Made by a program: the position numbers and the translations under genes. A stretch of DNA of 64,000 bases from Paenibacillus sedimenti (GTDB taxonomy: Bacteria > Bacillota > Bacilli > Paenibacillales > NBRC-103111): assembly GCF_014534655.1 (NCBI RefSeq), contig NZ_JACVVD010000002.1:310001-374000 (forward strand), read 5' to 3'. Position 1 is the stretch's first letter, and each line of letters starts with the position of its first letter. A model generated the notes under the pieces. That model searched no databases. It was given only the letters and a program-made list of their open reading frames with translations, and was not told where the DNA came from. Below are positions 35,479-44,405 of the stretch, piece by piece.

Positions 35479-36077
35479 AAACTTCATCAAATAACCTAAC
35501 TTTCCATAAATCAACGATCAAGAAACAGGATCGTAATAAACTTAATCAACATAAGAGCTGCGTATTATGGTTTACGGGCTTGTCTGGTTCAGGCAAGTCA
35601 ACATTGGCTAATGAAGTAGAGAAGCAGCTTTACGACAGAGGAATTCGGACGTATATTCTCGACGGGGATAATATTCGACTTGGTCTTAATAAGAATTTAG
35701 GTTTTAGTGCAGAGGATAGAAAAGAGAATATCCGTAGAATCGGAGAGGTATCCAGGTTATTTGTGGATGCAGGGGTGCTAGTGCTGTCAGCATTCATTTC
35801 GCCGTATGAAGCGGATAGGGCAATGGCAAGAACCATGTTTGATACGGGTGAGTTTATCGAGATATACGTGAACTGTGCTCTTGAAATTTGCGAGCAGCGA
35901 GATCCTAAAGGTCTTTATAAAAAGGCTCGAAATGGAGAAATAAAAGATTTTACTGGAATTTCTGCACCTTATGAGGCGCCAGGCTCGCCAGAACTGAATA
36001 TAGAAACCGGAAAGTACTCGCTTGAGGAATCTGCTAAGCGAATTATCGAGTACTTGATTCAGAAGCAAATACTCTAA
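35469..36077 (+). CDS. cysC: Adenylylsulfate kinase CysC, start codon abnormal
   Basis: CysC phosphorylates APS to PAPS, the donor for sulfotransferases. The kinase core is intact: [19 protein letters not shown] (P-loop), [46 protein letters not shown] and a conserved C-terminal half. The conserved N-terminal extension ([22 protein letters not shown]) is also in frame upstream of the P-loop, yet no ATG, GTG or TTG precedes it after the stop at 35457. The only candidates are ATT, ATC or ATA at 35469-35477 behind a GAGGGTGG site, so a former ATG may have mutated to ATT. A TTG at 35580, inside the P-loop, cannot be the true start. It may still be translated weakly by coupling. Confidence 0.8.
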   Translation: MIIETSSNNLTFHKSTIKKQDRNKLNQHKSCVLWFTGLSGSGKSTLANEVEKQLYDRGIRTYILDGDNIRLGLNKNLGFSAEDRKENIRRIGEVSRLFVDAGVLVLSAFISPYEADRAMARTMFDTGEFIEIYVNCALEICEQRDPKGLYKKARNGEIKDFTGISAPYEAPGSPELNIETGKYSLEESAKRIIEYLIQKQIL

Positions 36078-36087
36078 AAGAGAACGG

Positions 36088-37441
36088 TTGAGTAATAAAA
36101 TGTCATATGAAATTACGTTAATCGGTCTGGCTGTAGGACTTTTGGTTGGATTAATTGGAGTAGGTGGAGCAGCGTTATTGATGCCAATTTCGGTGTTGAT
36201 CTGTATCAAGCCATCAATTGCAGTCGGTACTGACCTTGTATATAATTCCATCATTAAGCTATTTGGCACTGTACAACATGTTCGACAAAAAACAGTTGAA
36301 TATAAGCTGATGAAATATTTAGCCATGGGGAGTATCCCAGGGGCGATTGCAGCAACGATACTGCTGCAAACTTATGAATCTATGTATCGCGATCAAGAAA
36401 AATTAATTAAGCAATCACTTGGTTTTGTCTTGTTATTGGTTGCTATTTCTATGATTCTTGTATCTTTTTTACGTAAAGGAGAAAACCGAAAGGAAGTGGA
36501 AATACACGAACTGCCGTTTAGAATGCCTGTGCAAGCAGTTTATAAGTTCACACAAGATCAAGATGATCGGCGAATTGTGGCAGGCACGATCGATGCTGGC
36601 GATGAAATTATTTTTTATCCTTCTGGTAAAAAGCACTGTAAAAAGTATTGAGGCATTTAATGCCGAGAAGCCCAGGTCTGTTTTCGCTGGAAATGCAGTA
36701 AGATTCACATTAGCCACAAGATTTAGAGCAAATTTGTTTTTGCTAGATCTGATAACAAACAAAGGATATACGCTAAAGATCGGTTGTGCGAAAGTCGGAG
36801 TTCAAATTGAAGAAGAGCTAAGAGTTGTTGATTCATCCTCTATATTTGGTCAGACTAAAAATAAGGTCGAACGTCACGAAGTAGCTGAGTTAATTCTAAA
36901 ATACGACAAAGAAATCACCTTTGACGTGGCATCAGAAATTGATTTAACGAGCCATTATGTGCTCGTCGATCAATTTGAGATATCTGGAGGTGGTATCATT
37001 ATTGAATCTTAACCAGATGATGCAGATGCAACATGGAGTAGCAATGAAGAGCAATTATACAGCGGGAAATGGAACGGTGAAAAAGATGTAGCACATAATG
37101 CATCTCAGTTAGAGAGCAAGCTCTTTAAGGATGGAAGATTCGTATATCTGATGTCGATCGAGAGATTCGAAGAGGGACAGTTCAGAAGACTAGCTGAAAT
37201 TGTTAAAGTAATGCTTTCTTCTGGGCAGATTCTAATTATAACTGCGCAAGGGGTTAAAGAGAAGGAGTTAAGCGCCCTTCAAACGTATATTGACGAAGAT
37301 AAAATAGAATGTTTTTGGGTCGGTGATGTAGTGCATAGCTACACTGATTATAACAAGACTTTTCACACAAACATTGATTCGGAAACGTTCACCCTTCATG
37401 TGAATTATCTGCAAGAAAAAGGAATTATTTTTGGAATTTGA
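36088..37441 (+). pseudogene. TauE/SafE-CysN chimeric pseudogene (with APS-kinase-like remnant)
   Basis: The first 130 or so codons encode the N-terminal membrane half of a TauE/SafE-type sulfite/anion exporter (GLAVGLLVGLIGVGGAALLMPI). The same frame then runs into LPFRMPVQAVYKFTQDQDD, which is the second domain of CysN, the GTPase subunit of sulfate adenylyltransferase; its GTPase domain is absent, so a deletion has joined two genes. Within the CysN part the segment AGTIDAGDEIIF seems short by about six residues, and a one-base change in an A-run at 36628-36632 shifts the frame (PSGKK to STVKSIEAF). A TAA at 37010 then interrupts the frame, which continues with a CysC-like domain lacking a P-loop (residues ending SGQILIITAQGV...CFWVGD) to 37441. 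The original downstream gene was probably a CysN-CysC fusion. Confidence 0.72.
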
Positions 37442-37457
37442 GTGCGGAGACCAATAA

Positions 37458-38405
37458 ATGAAAACAGTTAGCGTTCATATAGTGACTTACAATAGTGTTA
37501 ATTATCTTGACGAATGTTTGCAAGCTGTTGCGGACCAAGACTATCCGATTAAGCAAGTGATTGTCGTTGATAATGCTTCGACCGATGGAACTGTGGATAA
37601 ATTGACCCGCTGGTTGTATTTTTGTGATGTGGTTGGAAATTCAGTGAATAATGGTTTTGCGGGGGGACATAATCAGGCGATTCAGTTATCGGAAGCAGAT
37701 TATTGCTTGATATTAAATCCGGATGTGACTTTGCAGCCGGGGTACGTTCGCACTTTGATCACGGCAATGGATGACGATCACGCTATTGGCAGTTCAACCG
37801 GCAAGCTATTATTCAAATCGAACCAATCTCTTGTAGATAGCACGGGGCTTGTTATCAACAAAGCACGAAGAGCTTTTGACCGCGGCGCGAATGAGCCGAG
37901 CAGGACTTATCAGCAGGCGGGAGAGGTCTTCGGCATATCAGGCGCTGCCGCGATGTATGCGCGGAAAATGATTGACGATATAAGTGTCAAGGGCGAGTTT
38001 TTCGATGAAGACTTCTTTGCTTACAAAGAAGATGTGGACGTAGCCTGGAGAGCTCAGCTTATGGGCTGGAAAGCTTATTTTGAGCCTGCGGCCATTGCCT
38101 ATCATGAACGAGGCTGGAAGGAAGGCGGACGGAGCAGCAAGCCGCTCTTTGTCAGGAGATTGTCGTATATCAATCGATATAAAATGATTTTTAAAAACGA
38201 CCGATTCCTTTATGCCATTAAACATATCATCCCGCTCTTGATTTACGAGGTGCTAAGCTTTGCTTATGCTTTGATTCGCGAGCCAAAGCTTCTTGTAGCT
38301 TGGGCAAGTTTTTTTCGAAATTTATCCGATCTTGTGGAAAAGCGCCGCATTATCCAGAGTAAAAAGAGAACGAATTTATACGAAGTATATAAATGGTATA
38401 AATGA
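37458..38405 (+). CDS. Family 2 glycosyltransferase (rhamnosyltransferase-like)
   Basis: The 315-residue GT-A enzyme begins VSVHIVTYNSVNYLDECLQAVADQDYPI and has VVDNASTDGT, NGFAGGHNQAI, LILNPDVTL and the acceptor-region EDVDVAWRAQLMGW. These are the marks of the WcaA/rhamnosyltransferase-type GT2 group that build surface glycans. The start codon comes 16 bases after the pseudogene ends and there is no terminator between. Rhamnose is a plausible donor because rfbABCD are nearby, but this is inference. Confidence 0.85.
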   Translation: MKTVSVHIVTYNSVNYLDECLQAVADQDYPIKQVIVVDNASTDGTVDKLTRWLYFCDVVGNSVNNGFAGGHNQAIQLSEADYCLILNPDVTLQPGYVRTLITAMDDDHAIGSSTGKLLFKSNQSLVDSTGLVINKARRAFDRGANEPSRTYQQAGEVFGISGAAAMYARKMIDDISVKGEFFDEDFFAYKEDVDVAWRAQLMGWKAYFEPAAIAYHERGWKEGGRSSKPLFVRRLSYINRYKMIFKNDRFLYAIKHIIPLLIYEVLSFAYALIREPKLLVAWASFFRNLSDLVEKRRIIQSKKRTNLYEVYKWYK

Positions 38406-38594
38406 ATGGCATTGTTACCCTATCATGCTCTATTTATTAATCATCTGAAACACAGTACCGGTTACAAATATGAAACATAGAGCAAGTATAAATGTACTAT
38501 AACTTATTAAATAAGATAGTCAATTTTATTAGGTGTTAGATTGTTGTAAGACTTTCAAAGCCTTACTTTTTTTATGAATTATTAATTGTAACCA

Positions 38595-38603
38595 TGGTAT
38601 AAT
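38595..38603 (+). promoter_or_regulatory. Extended -10 promoter before the second GT2 gene
   Basis: TGG-TATAAT (TG at 38595-38596, -10 box 38598-38603) forms an extended -10 element about 33 bases before the ATG. The -35 region is poor. It lies in a 230-base AT-rich gap that otherwise shows no gene. Confidence 0.5.
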
Positions 38604-38635
38604 TAACAATGAAACTAAACAAAACGAGGTTATCC

Positions 38636-39502
38636 ATGGATTTAAGTATTATCATCGTCAATTATAATACCCGCGAGCTCACACTCAAGTGCTTGCAGTC
38701 AGTATATGCGTCGTTTTCATCATACAGTTATGAAGTTATTCTTGTGGACAATGCGTCCCGAGACCATACCGTAGAGGCAGTTCAAGAAAAGTTTCAGCAA
38801 GTGACTTGCATAGCTAATACTGAAAATGTTGGCTTTTCTAGAGCAAATAACCAGGGAATCCGAATTGCTAAGGGCCGGTATGTTTTACTACTTAATTCCG
38901 ACACGGTCGTCCAATCAGACACATTGGAAACGATGATTCAATTCATGGATGCTAACCATAACGTGGGAGCAAGCGGCTGTAAAATCGTCCTTCCGGACGG
39001 ATCACTGGACAAAGCGTGTAAGCGGGGCTTTCCAACCCCTTCAGCATCTTTTTATTATGCCTTTGGGTTCTCCAAGCTATTCCCTAACATCCCTCGCTTC
39101 AATCAGTATCAGCTAGGTTATCTAGACCCTGATCAGGAGTATCCGATCGATTCACTTGTCGGAGCATTCATGCTGGTGCGCCGTGAAGCGATAGATCAAG
39201 TAGGGATGCTTGATGAGGAATTTTTTATGTATGGTGAGGATATCGATTGGTGTTATAGAATTAAACAAGCGGGTTGGATCAATTATTATTACCCGCGCAC
39301 GCAAATCATACATTATAAAGGCGCGAGCAGTCGCAAAAAGCCTTTTAAAATCATATATGAGTTTCATCGTGCGATGATTTTGTTCCATAAAAAGCATTAC
39401 CAATCCCAATATTCTTGGTTGATTAATACGATGGTCTATGCAGGGGTTGGTTTGAAACTCATACTGTCACTAATTACTAATAAACTACGTTCGGCGAGGT
39501 GA
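38636..39502 (+). CDS. Family 2 glycosyltransferase
   Basis: This protein of 288 residues begins MDLSIIIVNYNTRELTLKCLQSVY and shows VDNASRDHTVEA, NVGFSRANNQGI, LLLNSDTVV and GEDIDWCYRIKQAGW, a standard GT2 rhamnosyltransferase-like layout, with a basic C-terminal helix likely to sit at the membrane. The ATG at 38636 follows ACGAGG; an upstream ATG at 38609 overlaps the promoter's expected start point and lacks a site. It is linked to the initiating phosphotransferase gene, which starts seven bases after its stop. Confidence 0.87.
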   Translation: MDLSIIIVNYNTRELTLKCLQSVYASFSSYSYEVILVDNASRDHTVEAVQEKFQQVTCIANTENVGFSRANNQGIRIAKGRYVLLLNSDTVVQSDTLETMIQFMDANHNVGASGCKIVLPDGSLDKACKRGFPTPSASFYYAFGFSKLFPNIPRFNQYQLGYLDPDQEYPIDSLVGAFMLVRREAIDQVGMLDEEFFMYGEDIDWCYRIKQAGWINYYYPRTQIIHYKGASSRKKPFKIIYEFHRAMILFHKKHYQSQYSWLINTMVYAGVGLKLILSLITNKLRSAR

Positions 39503-39509
39503 GATCCAT

Positions 39510-40916
39510 TTGATTCGGCAAAGTCAGAGGTTTTTAACACAACTTTATGCGTTAGTCGATTTTGTGTGTATCCAACTGGTCTTCCTCTTTTCATGGTGGC
39601 TCAAATTCGATAGCGGTTTGATACCGTTTGATGGTCCGTTGCCATTTAAGCATTATGTGCTGTGGAGCTTTATTTACGGCGCTTTGGCTATTGCGATCAG
39701 TTATTTTATTAATTTTTACACCCCGAAAAGAAGAAAGCAGTTCTCTTTTGAAATTTTGAAAATTGTACAGGTGCATCTATTCAGCTTGCTGCTGCTGCTT
39801 AGCATTTTGTTTATTTTTAAAGAAGTAGACGTTTCTCGTTCATACTTACTACTTTTCCTTGTGAATAACATTCTTGTTATCAGTTTTTATCGGTATATCG
39901 TTAAATTATCTCTCAAACGTTTCCGGGAAAAAGGGTACAATAAGCAGTTTGTTCTCATACTAGGGGCGGGAACCCTCGGACGTCAATTCTATAACAATCT
40001 AAAAATGCACCCTGAACTGGGATATGAGGTTGTCGGTTTTCTTGACGATTATCAGGAAAAGCATGAGGTTGCTTACCAGAACTACAAGCCCATTATAGGA
40101 AAGATTGACGACCTGGAAGAGATTCTTAACAGGTTGATCGTGGATGAAGTGATTATTGCCTTACCGTTGGATGCACACAGAAAATTCGGAAGCATTATTA
40201 ATGTTTGTGAAAAAATCGGCGTGAAGACGCTAATTATCCCGGATTTTTATGATTTCCTTCCATCGCGGCCATATTTCGATAATTTTGCCGATATGCCGTT
40301 AATCAATGTAAGGGACATTCCTTTAGATGAATTCAGGAACCGTTTGCTGAAAAGAGTATTTGATATCGCCTTTTCACTAACTGCTATTTTGCTCACGCTG
40401 CCTGTTATGGTGGCAATTATCATTGCAATTAAACTAACTTCCCCGGGACCCGTTATTTTCAAACAGGAACGTGTAGGGTTAAATCGTAGAAGATTCATGA
40501 TGTATAAGTTTCGCAGTATGAAGATTTTGCCGGAGGGTACCTTGGACACGGGATGGACGATTGAGAATGACCCGAGGCGGACGAAAGTTGGAACTTTTAT
40601 TCGTCAAACGAGTTTGGATGAATTGCCTCAGTTTTTCAATGTTCTTTTTGGCCATATGAGTGTGGTGGGTCCGCGACCGGAACGTCCTTACTTTGTGGAG
40701 CAGTTTAAAGAAGAGATACCCAAATACATGGTCAAACATCATATCCGGCCAGGAATCACAGGATTGGCTCAAAGTAACGGTCTGCGTGGCAATACATCCA
40801 TCGAAGAACGTATCAAGCACGACATTTTCTACATTGAAAATTGGACTTTTTTATTTGATATTAAAATTATTTGGAGAACGATCGTTAACGGGTTTATCAA
40901 TAAAAATGCTTATTAA
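39510..40916 (+). CDS. Undecaprenyl-phosphate sugar phosphotransferase (WbaP/WsfP-type)
   Basis: The enzyme (468 residues) starts glycan synthesis by moving a sugar-1-phosphate to undecaprenyl phosphate. It has four or five N-terminal membrane helices, a Rossmann-like middle domain (LILGAGTLGRQFYNNLKMHPELGYEVVGFLDD) and the C-terminal bacterial sugar transferase domain with KRVFDIAFSLTAILLTLPVM, KQERVGLNRRRFMMYKFRSM, TSLDELPQFFNVLFGHMSVVGPRPE and PGITGLAQ. The start is TTG preceded by GAGGTGAG. UDP-glucose (galU) or UDP-galactose would be the likely donor; P. alvei WsfP, an enzyme of this type, uses UDP-galactose. A short membrane protein gene follows. Confidence 0.92.
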   Translation: MIRQSQRFLTQLYALVDFVCIQLVFLFSWWLKFDSGLIPFDGPLPFKHYVLWSFIYGALAIAISYFINFYTPKRRKQFSFEILKIVQVHLFSLLLLLSILFIFKEVDVSRSYLLLFLVNNILVISFYRYIVKLSLKRFREKGYNKQFVLILGAGTLGRQFYNNLKMHPELGYEVVGFLDDYQEKHEVAYQNYKPIIGKIDDLEEILNRLIVDEVIIALPLDAHRKFGSIINVCEKIGVKTLIIPDFYDFLPSRPYFDNFADMPLINVRDIPLDEFRNRLLKRVFDIAFSLTAILLTLPVMVAIIIAIKLTSPGPVIFKQERVGLNRRRFMMYKFRSMKILPEGTLDTGWTIENDPRRTKVGTFIRQTSLDELPQFFNVLFGHMSVVGPRPERPYFVEQFKEEIPKYMVKHHIRPGITGLAQSNGLRGNTSIEERIKHDIFYIENWTFLFDIKIIWRTIVNGFINKNAY

Positions 40917-40994
40917 AAATATTAATCGACAGCATATTTCGAGGGCATCCTTCCCATACTGGTAGATATACTTAGTTTACGGGGAGGTTTTTTT

Positions 40995-41126
40995 ATGATC
41001 GATCATGAAGACGCTTACCAAGAAGATAACCTATCTATTGGCAAAGGTTTAATAGTTGGGGTCATAATCGGCTCCCTGATATGGGCGGCCATCATAGCCG
41101 TAATTGTGTATATGTGGTTGAAATGA
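40995..41126 (+). CDS. Small single-pass membrane protein of unknown function
   Basis: A 43-residue frame with an excellent GGGGAGG site (40981-40987). The product has an acidic N-terminus (MIDHEDAYQEDNLSIGKG) and one hydrophobic helix (GLIVGVIIGSLIWAAIIAVIVYMW). No family was recognised. It is immediately followed by a good terminator, which supports it as the last gene of the glycan operon. Confidence 0.65.
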   Translation: MIDHEDAYQEDNLSIGKGLIVGVIIGSLIWAAIIAVIVYMWLK

Positions 41127-41129
41127 GTG

Positions 41130-41170
41130 AAATGCTGCTTGGTCTAACAGGGCCGTAGCAGCATTTTTGT
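41130..41170 (+). terminator. Terminator ending the glycan gene region
   Basis: AAATGCTGC (41130-41138) pairs perfectly with GCAGCATTT (41158-41166), followed by TTTGT. Confidence 0.82.
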
Positions 41171-41281
41171 TTCTGGGTGGCTTCTTTTCTCGACCAAGCC
41201 CCCAACTCGTCTGCATAATCGAACAAGTCCCCTCATATGCATGTACTAGTGATGTTAATCAAGCAGTGAGGGGATGATTCG

Positions 41282-42424
41282 ATGCGCCGGGTCACATGGA
41301 TGATGGTAACCATCATGTTGGGCTTAGCAGTTGTTCTCGCGGGATGCGGGATGGGGAAAAAGGATGCAGGATCTATTGTAAAGGATTTGGATCATGTGAT
41401 CAGCAAGCCGGGCAGTTATCAAGCTTCAGGGAGCATGGTACTGTATACGGGGCAGCAGCCACAGGAGTATTCGGTGGAGGTGGCGTTTTCGCCGGAGCAT
41501 TTTTATCGCATTGCACTCACGAATGCGTCGAAGGATGTTACGCAGATCGTTCTGCGTAATGAAGAGGGCGTGTTTGTTCTGACGCCCCATTTGAAGAAGA
41601 GCTTCCGCTTCCAAAGCGATTGGCCGGAGAATCAAGGCCAGGTTTATTTGTTCCAGTCTTTAGCGAAGAGTATCGTCGCGGATAAGGACCGTCAGTTTAC
41701 GACGGAGAATAATGCCTATGTATTCGATGTTACCGCGAACTATCAGAATGAAATGCTGTCTCGCCAGAAGATCTGGCTGGACAAGAAGACGCTGGCTCCG
41801 CAACAGGTGCAAGTGTCGGATGCGAATCAGAATGTGATGGTTCAGGTGACTTTTACGAAGTTTGAGTTTGATGCGAAGTTTGATAAGGACTATTTCCAAA
41901 TGGAACGCAATATGACAAGCTGGAATATGTCGAAGCAAACGTTGCCTACATCGGCTGGTGCGAGTGTAACGGATAAAAATCTGTCCGCTACAGGTGGACA
42001 ATCCGACCAAGCGGCCCAAGGTCAACAGACGACTAGTACTAAGCCGGCCACTGACAGCAAGTCCAACGCCGCGGCAAGCAAACCGCAAAATATTGGCATT
42101 ATCGAGCCATCCTACATCCCTAAAGATGTGGTAAAACAAGACATTACGGACATGAAGCTCGGTGAGGATCCGGCTGTACTTCTCAGATACAAAGGCAAGT
42201 ATAATTACAGCATCATTGAGGTGCGACCTCAAGCGAAGACAGTGTCCTTGCAGCCTGGGACGATCGTGGATCTGGGCTATACATTGGCGATCTTGACGGG
42301 GGACGACAAGAAGACTTTGACTTGGACAGATGAAGGTGTAGAATTCCGACTTTCGACGGGCGATCTGCCGATCGCAGAAATGATGAAAATCGCGATGGCG
42401 ACGCAAGGACAATCTGGTAAGTAA
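41282..42424 (+). CDS. ydcC: YdcC-like lipoprotein (LolA-fold, sporulation associated)
   Basis: The 380-residue product has a lipoprotein signal with lipobox VLAGC (Cys22), then a beta-rich domain (about 35-220) with the LolA/MucB-like pattern: GSYQASGSMVLYTG, YRIALTN, FVLTPHLKKSFRFQSDWPENQ and KIWLDKKTLAPQQVQV. A low-complexity Gln/Thr/Ser linker follows (about 225-265), then a small C-terminal domain. The order ydcC-alr-ndoAI-ndoA is the same as in Bacillus subtilis, where ydcC is a sporulation (sigma-E) gene; GerS of Clostridioides difficile is a relative. It starts at ATG after GAGGGGATG. Confidence 0.85.
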   Translation: MRRVTWMMVTIMLGLAVVLAGCGMGKKDAGSIVKDLDHVISKPGSYQASGSMVLYTGQQPQEYSVEVAFSPEHFYRIALTNASKDVTQIVLRNEEGVFVLTPHLKKSFRFQSDWPENQGQVYLFQSLAKSIVADKDRQFTTENNAYVFDVTANYQNEMLSRQKIWLDKKTLAPQQVQVSDANQNVMVQVTFTKFEFDAKFDKDYFQMERNMTSWNMSKQTLPTSAGASVTDKNLSATGGQSDQAAQGQQTTSTKPATDSKSNAAASKPQNIGIIEPSYIPKDVVKQDITDMKLGEDPAVLLRYKGKYNYSIIEVRPQAKTVSLQPGTIVDLGYTLAILTGDDKKTLTWTDEGVEFRLSTGDLPIAEMMKIAMATQGQSGK

Positions 42425-42429
42425 AATAA

Positions 42430-42472
42430 AAGGGAAGTCCTGCTCTTTTTGAAGCGGGTCTTCCCTTGTTTT
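42430..42472 (+). terminator. Terminator after ydcC
   Basis: AAGGGAAG (42430-42437) pairs with CTTCCCTT (42460-42467). The stem continues inward with CC-GC pairs around the CCTGCTC segment, and GTTTTTG follows. A closely similar hairpin occurs again at 42595-42637. Confidence 0.7.
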
Positions 42473-42535
42473 TGTGTCCACGAAGTTCAAGAAGTGCTGT
42501 TTGTAGTGGAAATATTTTGAATCCGGAAAGTAAGG

Positions 42536-42564
42536 TTGACGGGTTCCGCAATAGGGATTAACAT
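42536..42564 (+). promoter_or_regulatory. Candidate promoter of alr
   Basis: TTGACG (42536-42541) and TAACAT (42559-42564) are spaced by 17 bases. The predicted transcript start, about 140 bases before alr, leaves a structured leader that contains the second AAGGGAAG hairpin. Confidence 0.55.
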
Positions 42565-42594
42565 AGGGAATATGGGTCCGAACGGGTTCGGAAA

Positions 42595-42637
42595 AAGGGA
42601 AGGGGAGTCCTGCTCGCACGAGAGTAGGTCTTCCCTT
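42595..42637 (+). repeat. Second copy of the AAGGGAAG...CTTCCCTT hairpin, in the alr leader
   Basis: AAGGGAAG (42595-42602) pairs with CTTCCCTT (42630-42637). The inside shares GAGTCCTGCTC and AGGTC with the ydcC terminator 165 bases upstream. It is either a second terminator or attenuator in front of alr or a repeated extragenic element; the T-run here is short (TTGTCC). Confidence 0.55.
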
Positions 42638-42713
42638 GTCCTTTGCATTTGGTTGCAATTTGGCTCTGCTAGGCCAGCGCAAAATGGCAACTAGGAAATA
42701 GAGGTGGACGGCA

Positions 42714-43907
42714 ATGGATGCTTTTTATAGACCTACGTGGGTTGAAATATCATTAGATGCGCTACGCAGCAACATAGAGGGATTTCAGAAGGTGCTTCCA
42801 AAGGGTATGAAGACAATGGCGGTCGTTAAGGCCGATGCTTATGGACATGGGGCCGTAGGCGTCTCCAAGGAGGCTATTGCTGCCGGTGTAGACTATTTGG
42901 GCGTTGCGTTCTTTGACGAAGCGCTGGAGCTGCGTAATGCGGGCATTACGGCTCCCATCTTGGTTCTGGGCTATACGCCACCCGAAGGGATTGAAATGGC
43001 ACGCCAGAAGGACGTTACTATAGCTGTGTATAGCCACGAGGTGCTGGATGCCCTGCGAAAGCAGGTCGAGGAGCATAAAGGGCGAGAGCAAGAGAAGAAG
43101 CTCAAAATCCACGTGAAGCTGGACACAGGCATGGGACGACTAGGCCTGCATACGGAGAAGGACGCGATTCCTTTCATTGAGCAGGCTCTAGCATTGCCGA
43201 ATGTAGAGGTAGAAGGCTTGTTTACGCATTATGCGAATGCGGATGAAATCGATAAAACGTACACGATTGAGCAATTCCGCAGATTCGAGCGGATCGTGGA
43301 ATATTTTAAACGGAAGGAAATTAAATTCCCGTACATTCATGCAGGCAATAGCGCTGCAGCAATCGATCTGCCAAATTTGACTTACTCCATGGTGCGTCTT
43401 GGCATCAGTATGTACGGTCTGTACCCCTCTGAGGAGGTTAATAAGCAAAAGATCGAGCTGAAGCCGGTGCTGAGTTTGAAAACAGGGATTGTACATCTCA
43501 AAACGTTGCCTCCTAACTCCGGAGTCAGCTATGGGACGATTTACTTTACGAAGTCCGAGGAGAAGATTGCTACGCTGCCGATCGGTTATGCGGATGGTTT
43601 TTCGCGTATGCTTTCGACGAAAGCAGAGGCTCTTATTCGTGGACAGAGGGTGCCGATAGTCGGCAGAATTTGTATGGATCAGTGCATGGCGAATGTATCG
43701 GAAGTGCCCGACGTGCAGGCTGGCGATGAGGTTGTGCTGATCGGGGAACAAGATGGAGAACGTATTACGGTTGAGGATGTAGCTAGGCTACTGGGTACGA
43801 TTAATTATGAGGTTACTTGCATGATATCGCACCGTGTAGCAAAGGTATATATCCGAAATGGGATACGTGAAGATGCCATTAACCCGCTTATGCGGCACCG
43901 GTACTAG
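42714..43907 (+). CDS. alr: Alanine racemase
   Basis: Alr (397 residues) is a PLP enzyme that interconverts L- and D-alanine for peptidoglycan. The PLP lysine is Lys39 in AVVKADAYGHG; the second catalytic residue is the Tyr in VSYGTIYFT, and LDTGMGRLGL, YADGFSRML and GRICMDQCM are the other family marks. It begins at ATG after AGAGGTGGA. It lies between ydcC and the EndoAI/EndoA pair as in Bacillus subtilis. Confidence 0.96.
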   Translation: MDAFYRPTWVEISLDALRSNIEGFQKVLPKGMKTMAVVKADAYGHGAVGVSKEAIAAGVDYLGVAFFDEALELRNAGITAPILVLGYTPPEGIEMARQKDVTIAVYSHEVLDALRKQVEEHKGREQEKKLKIHVKLDTGMGRLGLHTEKDAIPFIEQALALPNVEVEGLFTHYANADEIDKTYTIEQFRRFERIVEYFKRKEIKFPYIHAGNSAAAIDLPNLTYSMVRLGISMYGLYPSEEVNKQKIELKPVLSLKTGIVHLKTLPPNSGVSYGTIYFTKSEEKIATLPIGYADGFSRMLSTKAEALIRGQRVPIVGRICMDQCMANVSEVPDVQAGDEVVLIGEQDGERITVEDVARLLGTINYEVTCMISHRVAKVYIRNGIREDAINPLMRHRY

Positions 43908-44120
43908 TTCTTCATGCGGCTTCATAAAATTACCATGTAAATTTTGAAGGAATTTGAGAGGATTTTCAGCAACTGTTATCGAATACTACGTATTGAGAGT
44001 CTGATATCCAGCTGTGTAACATAATTGATATACCCAAGGCATATATCTATTGTATAATTTGGTTTTCATGATGACATACTGGTAATATTGTCTTTGTATC
44101 GTTTCTGGGGGTGCGAGAAT

Positions 44121-44402
44121 TTGAGTAATGCGCATAACACGAAAAGGATTATGATTAGCTTACCTGACAATCTGCTGCAAGAGGTTGATGGCATTGTCGA
44201 GAAGGAGAACTCCAATCGCAGCGAGTTTATCCGCCAGGCGATGAAGCTTTATTTGATTGAACGCAAAAAGCGCAGCCTGCGCGAGTCCATGCAGCGCGGC
44301 TATATGGAGATGGCGAAAATCAATCTCAGCATGGCATCTGAAGCTTTTCAAGCGGAGGAAGAAGCGGACAATACGCTTGATCGCTTAGTAAGCGGGGTGT
44401 AG
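44121..44402 (+). CDS. ndoAI: Antitoxin EndoAI (NdoAI, MazE-type)
   Basis: The 93-residue ribbon-helix-helix protein (KRIMISLPDNLLQEVDGIVEKENSNRSEFIRQAMKLYL) binds DNA through its N-terminal strand and neutralises the EndoA RNase through its C-terminal tail. Length equals that of Bacillus subtilis EndoAI. The TTG at 44121 is taken as start because GGGGGTGCG stands nine bases upstream; a TTG at 44088 is in frame but has no site. It is followed after three bases by ndoA, as is usual for toxin-antitoxin pairs. Confidence 0.93.
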   Translation: MSNAHNTKRIMISLPDNLLQEVDGIVEKENSNRSEFIRQAMKLYLIERKKRSLRESMQRGYMEMAKINLSMASEAFQAEEEADNTLDRLVSGV

Positions 44403-44405
44403 AAG

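Noticed and set aside
35580..36077. Starting cysC at the TTG at 35580
   Set aside because: This codon is the Leu inside the P-loop motif GLSGSGKS; starting there would remove the conserved strand before the loop.
41660..42682. 340-codon minus-strand frame over ydcC
   Set aside because: It overlaps the entire ydcC lipoprotein gene, has Arg/His/Leu-rich noise composition and no recognised motif; ydcC is supported by lipobox and gene order.
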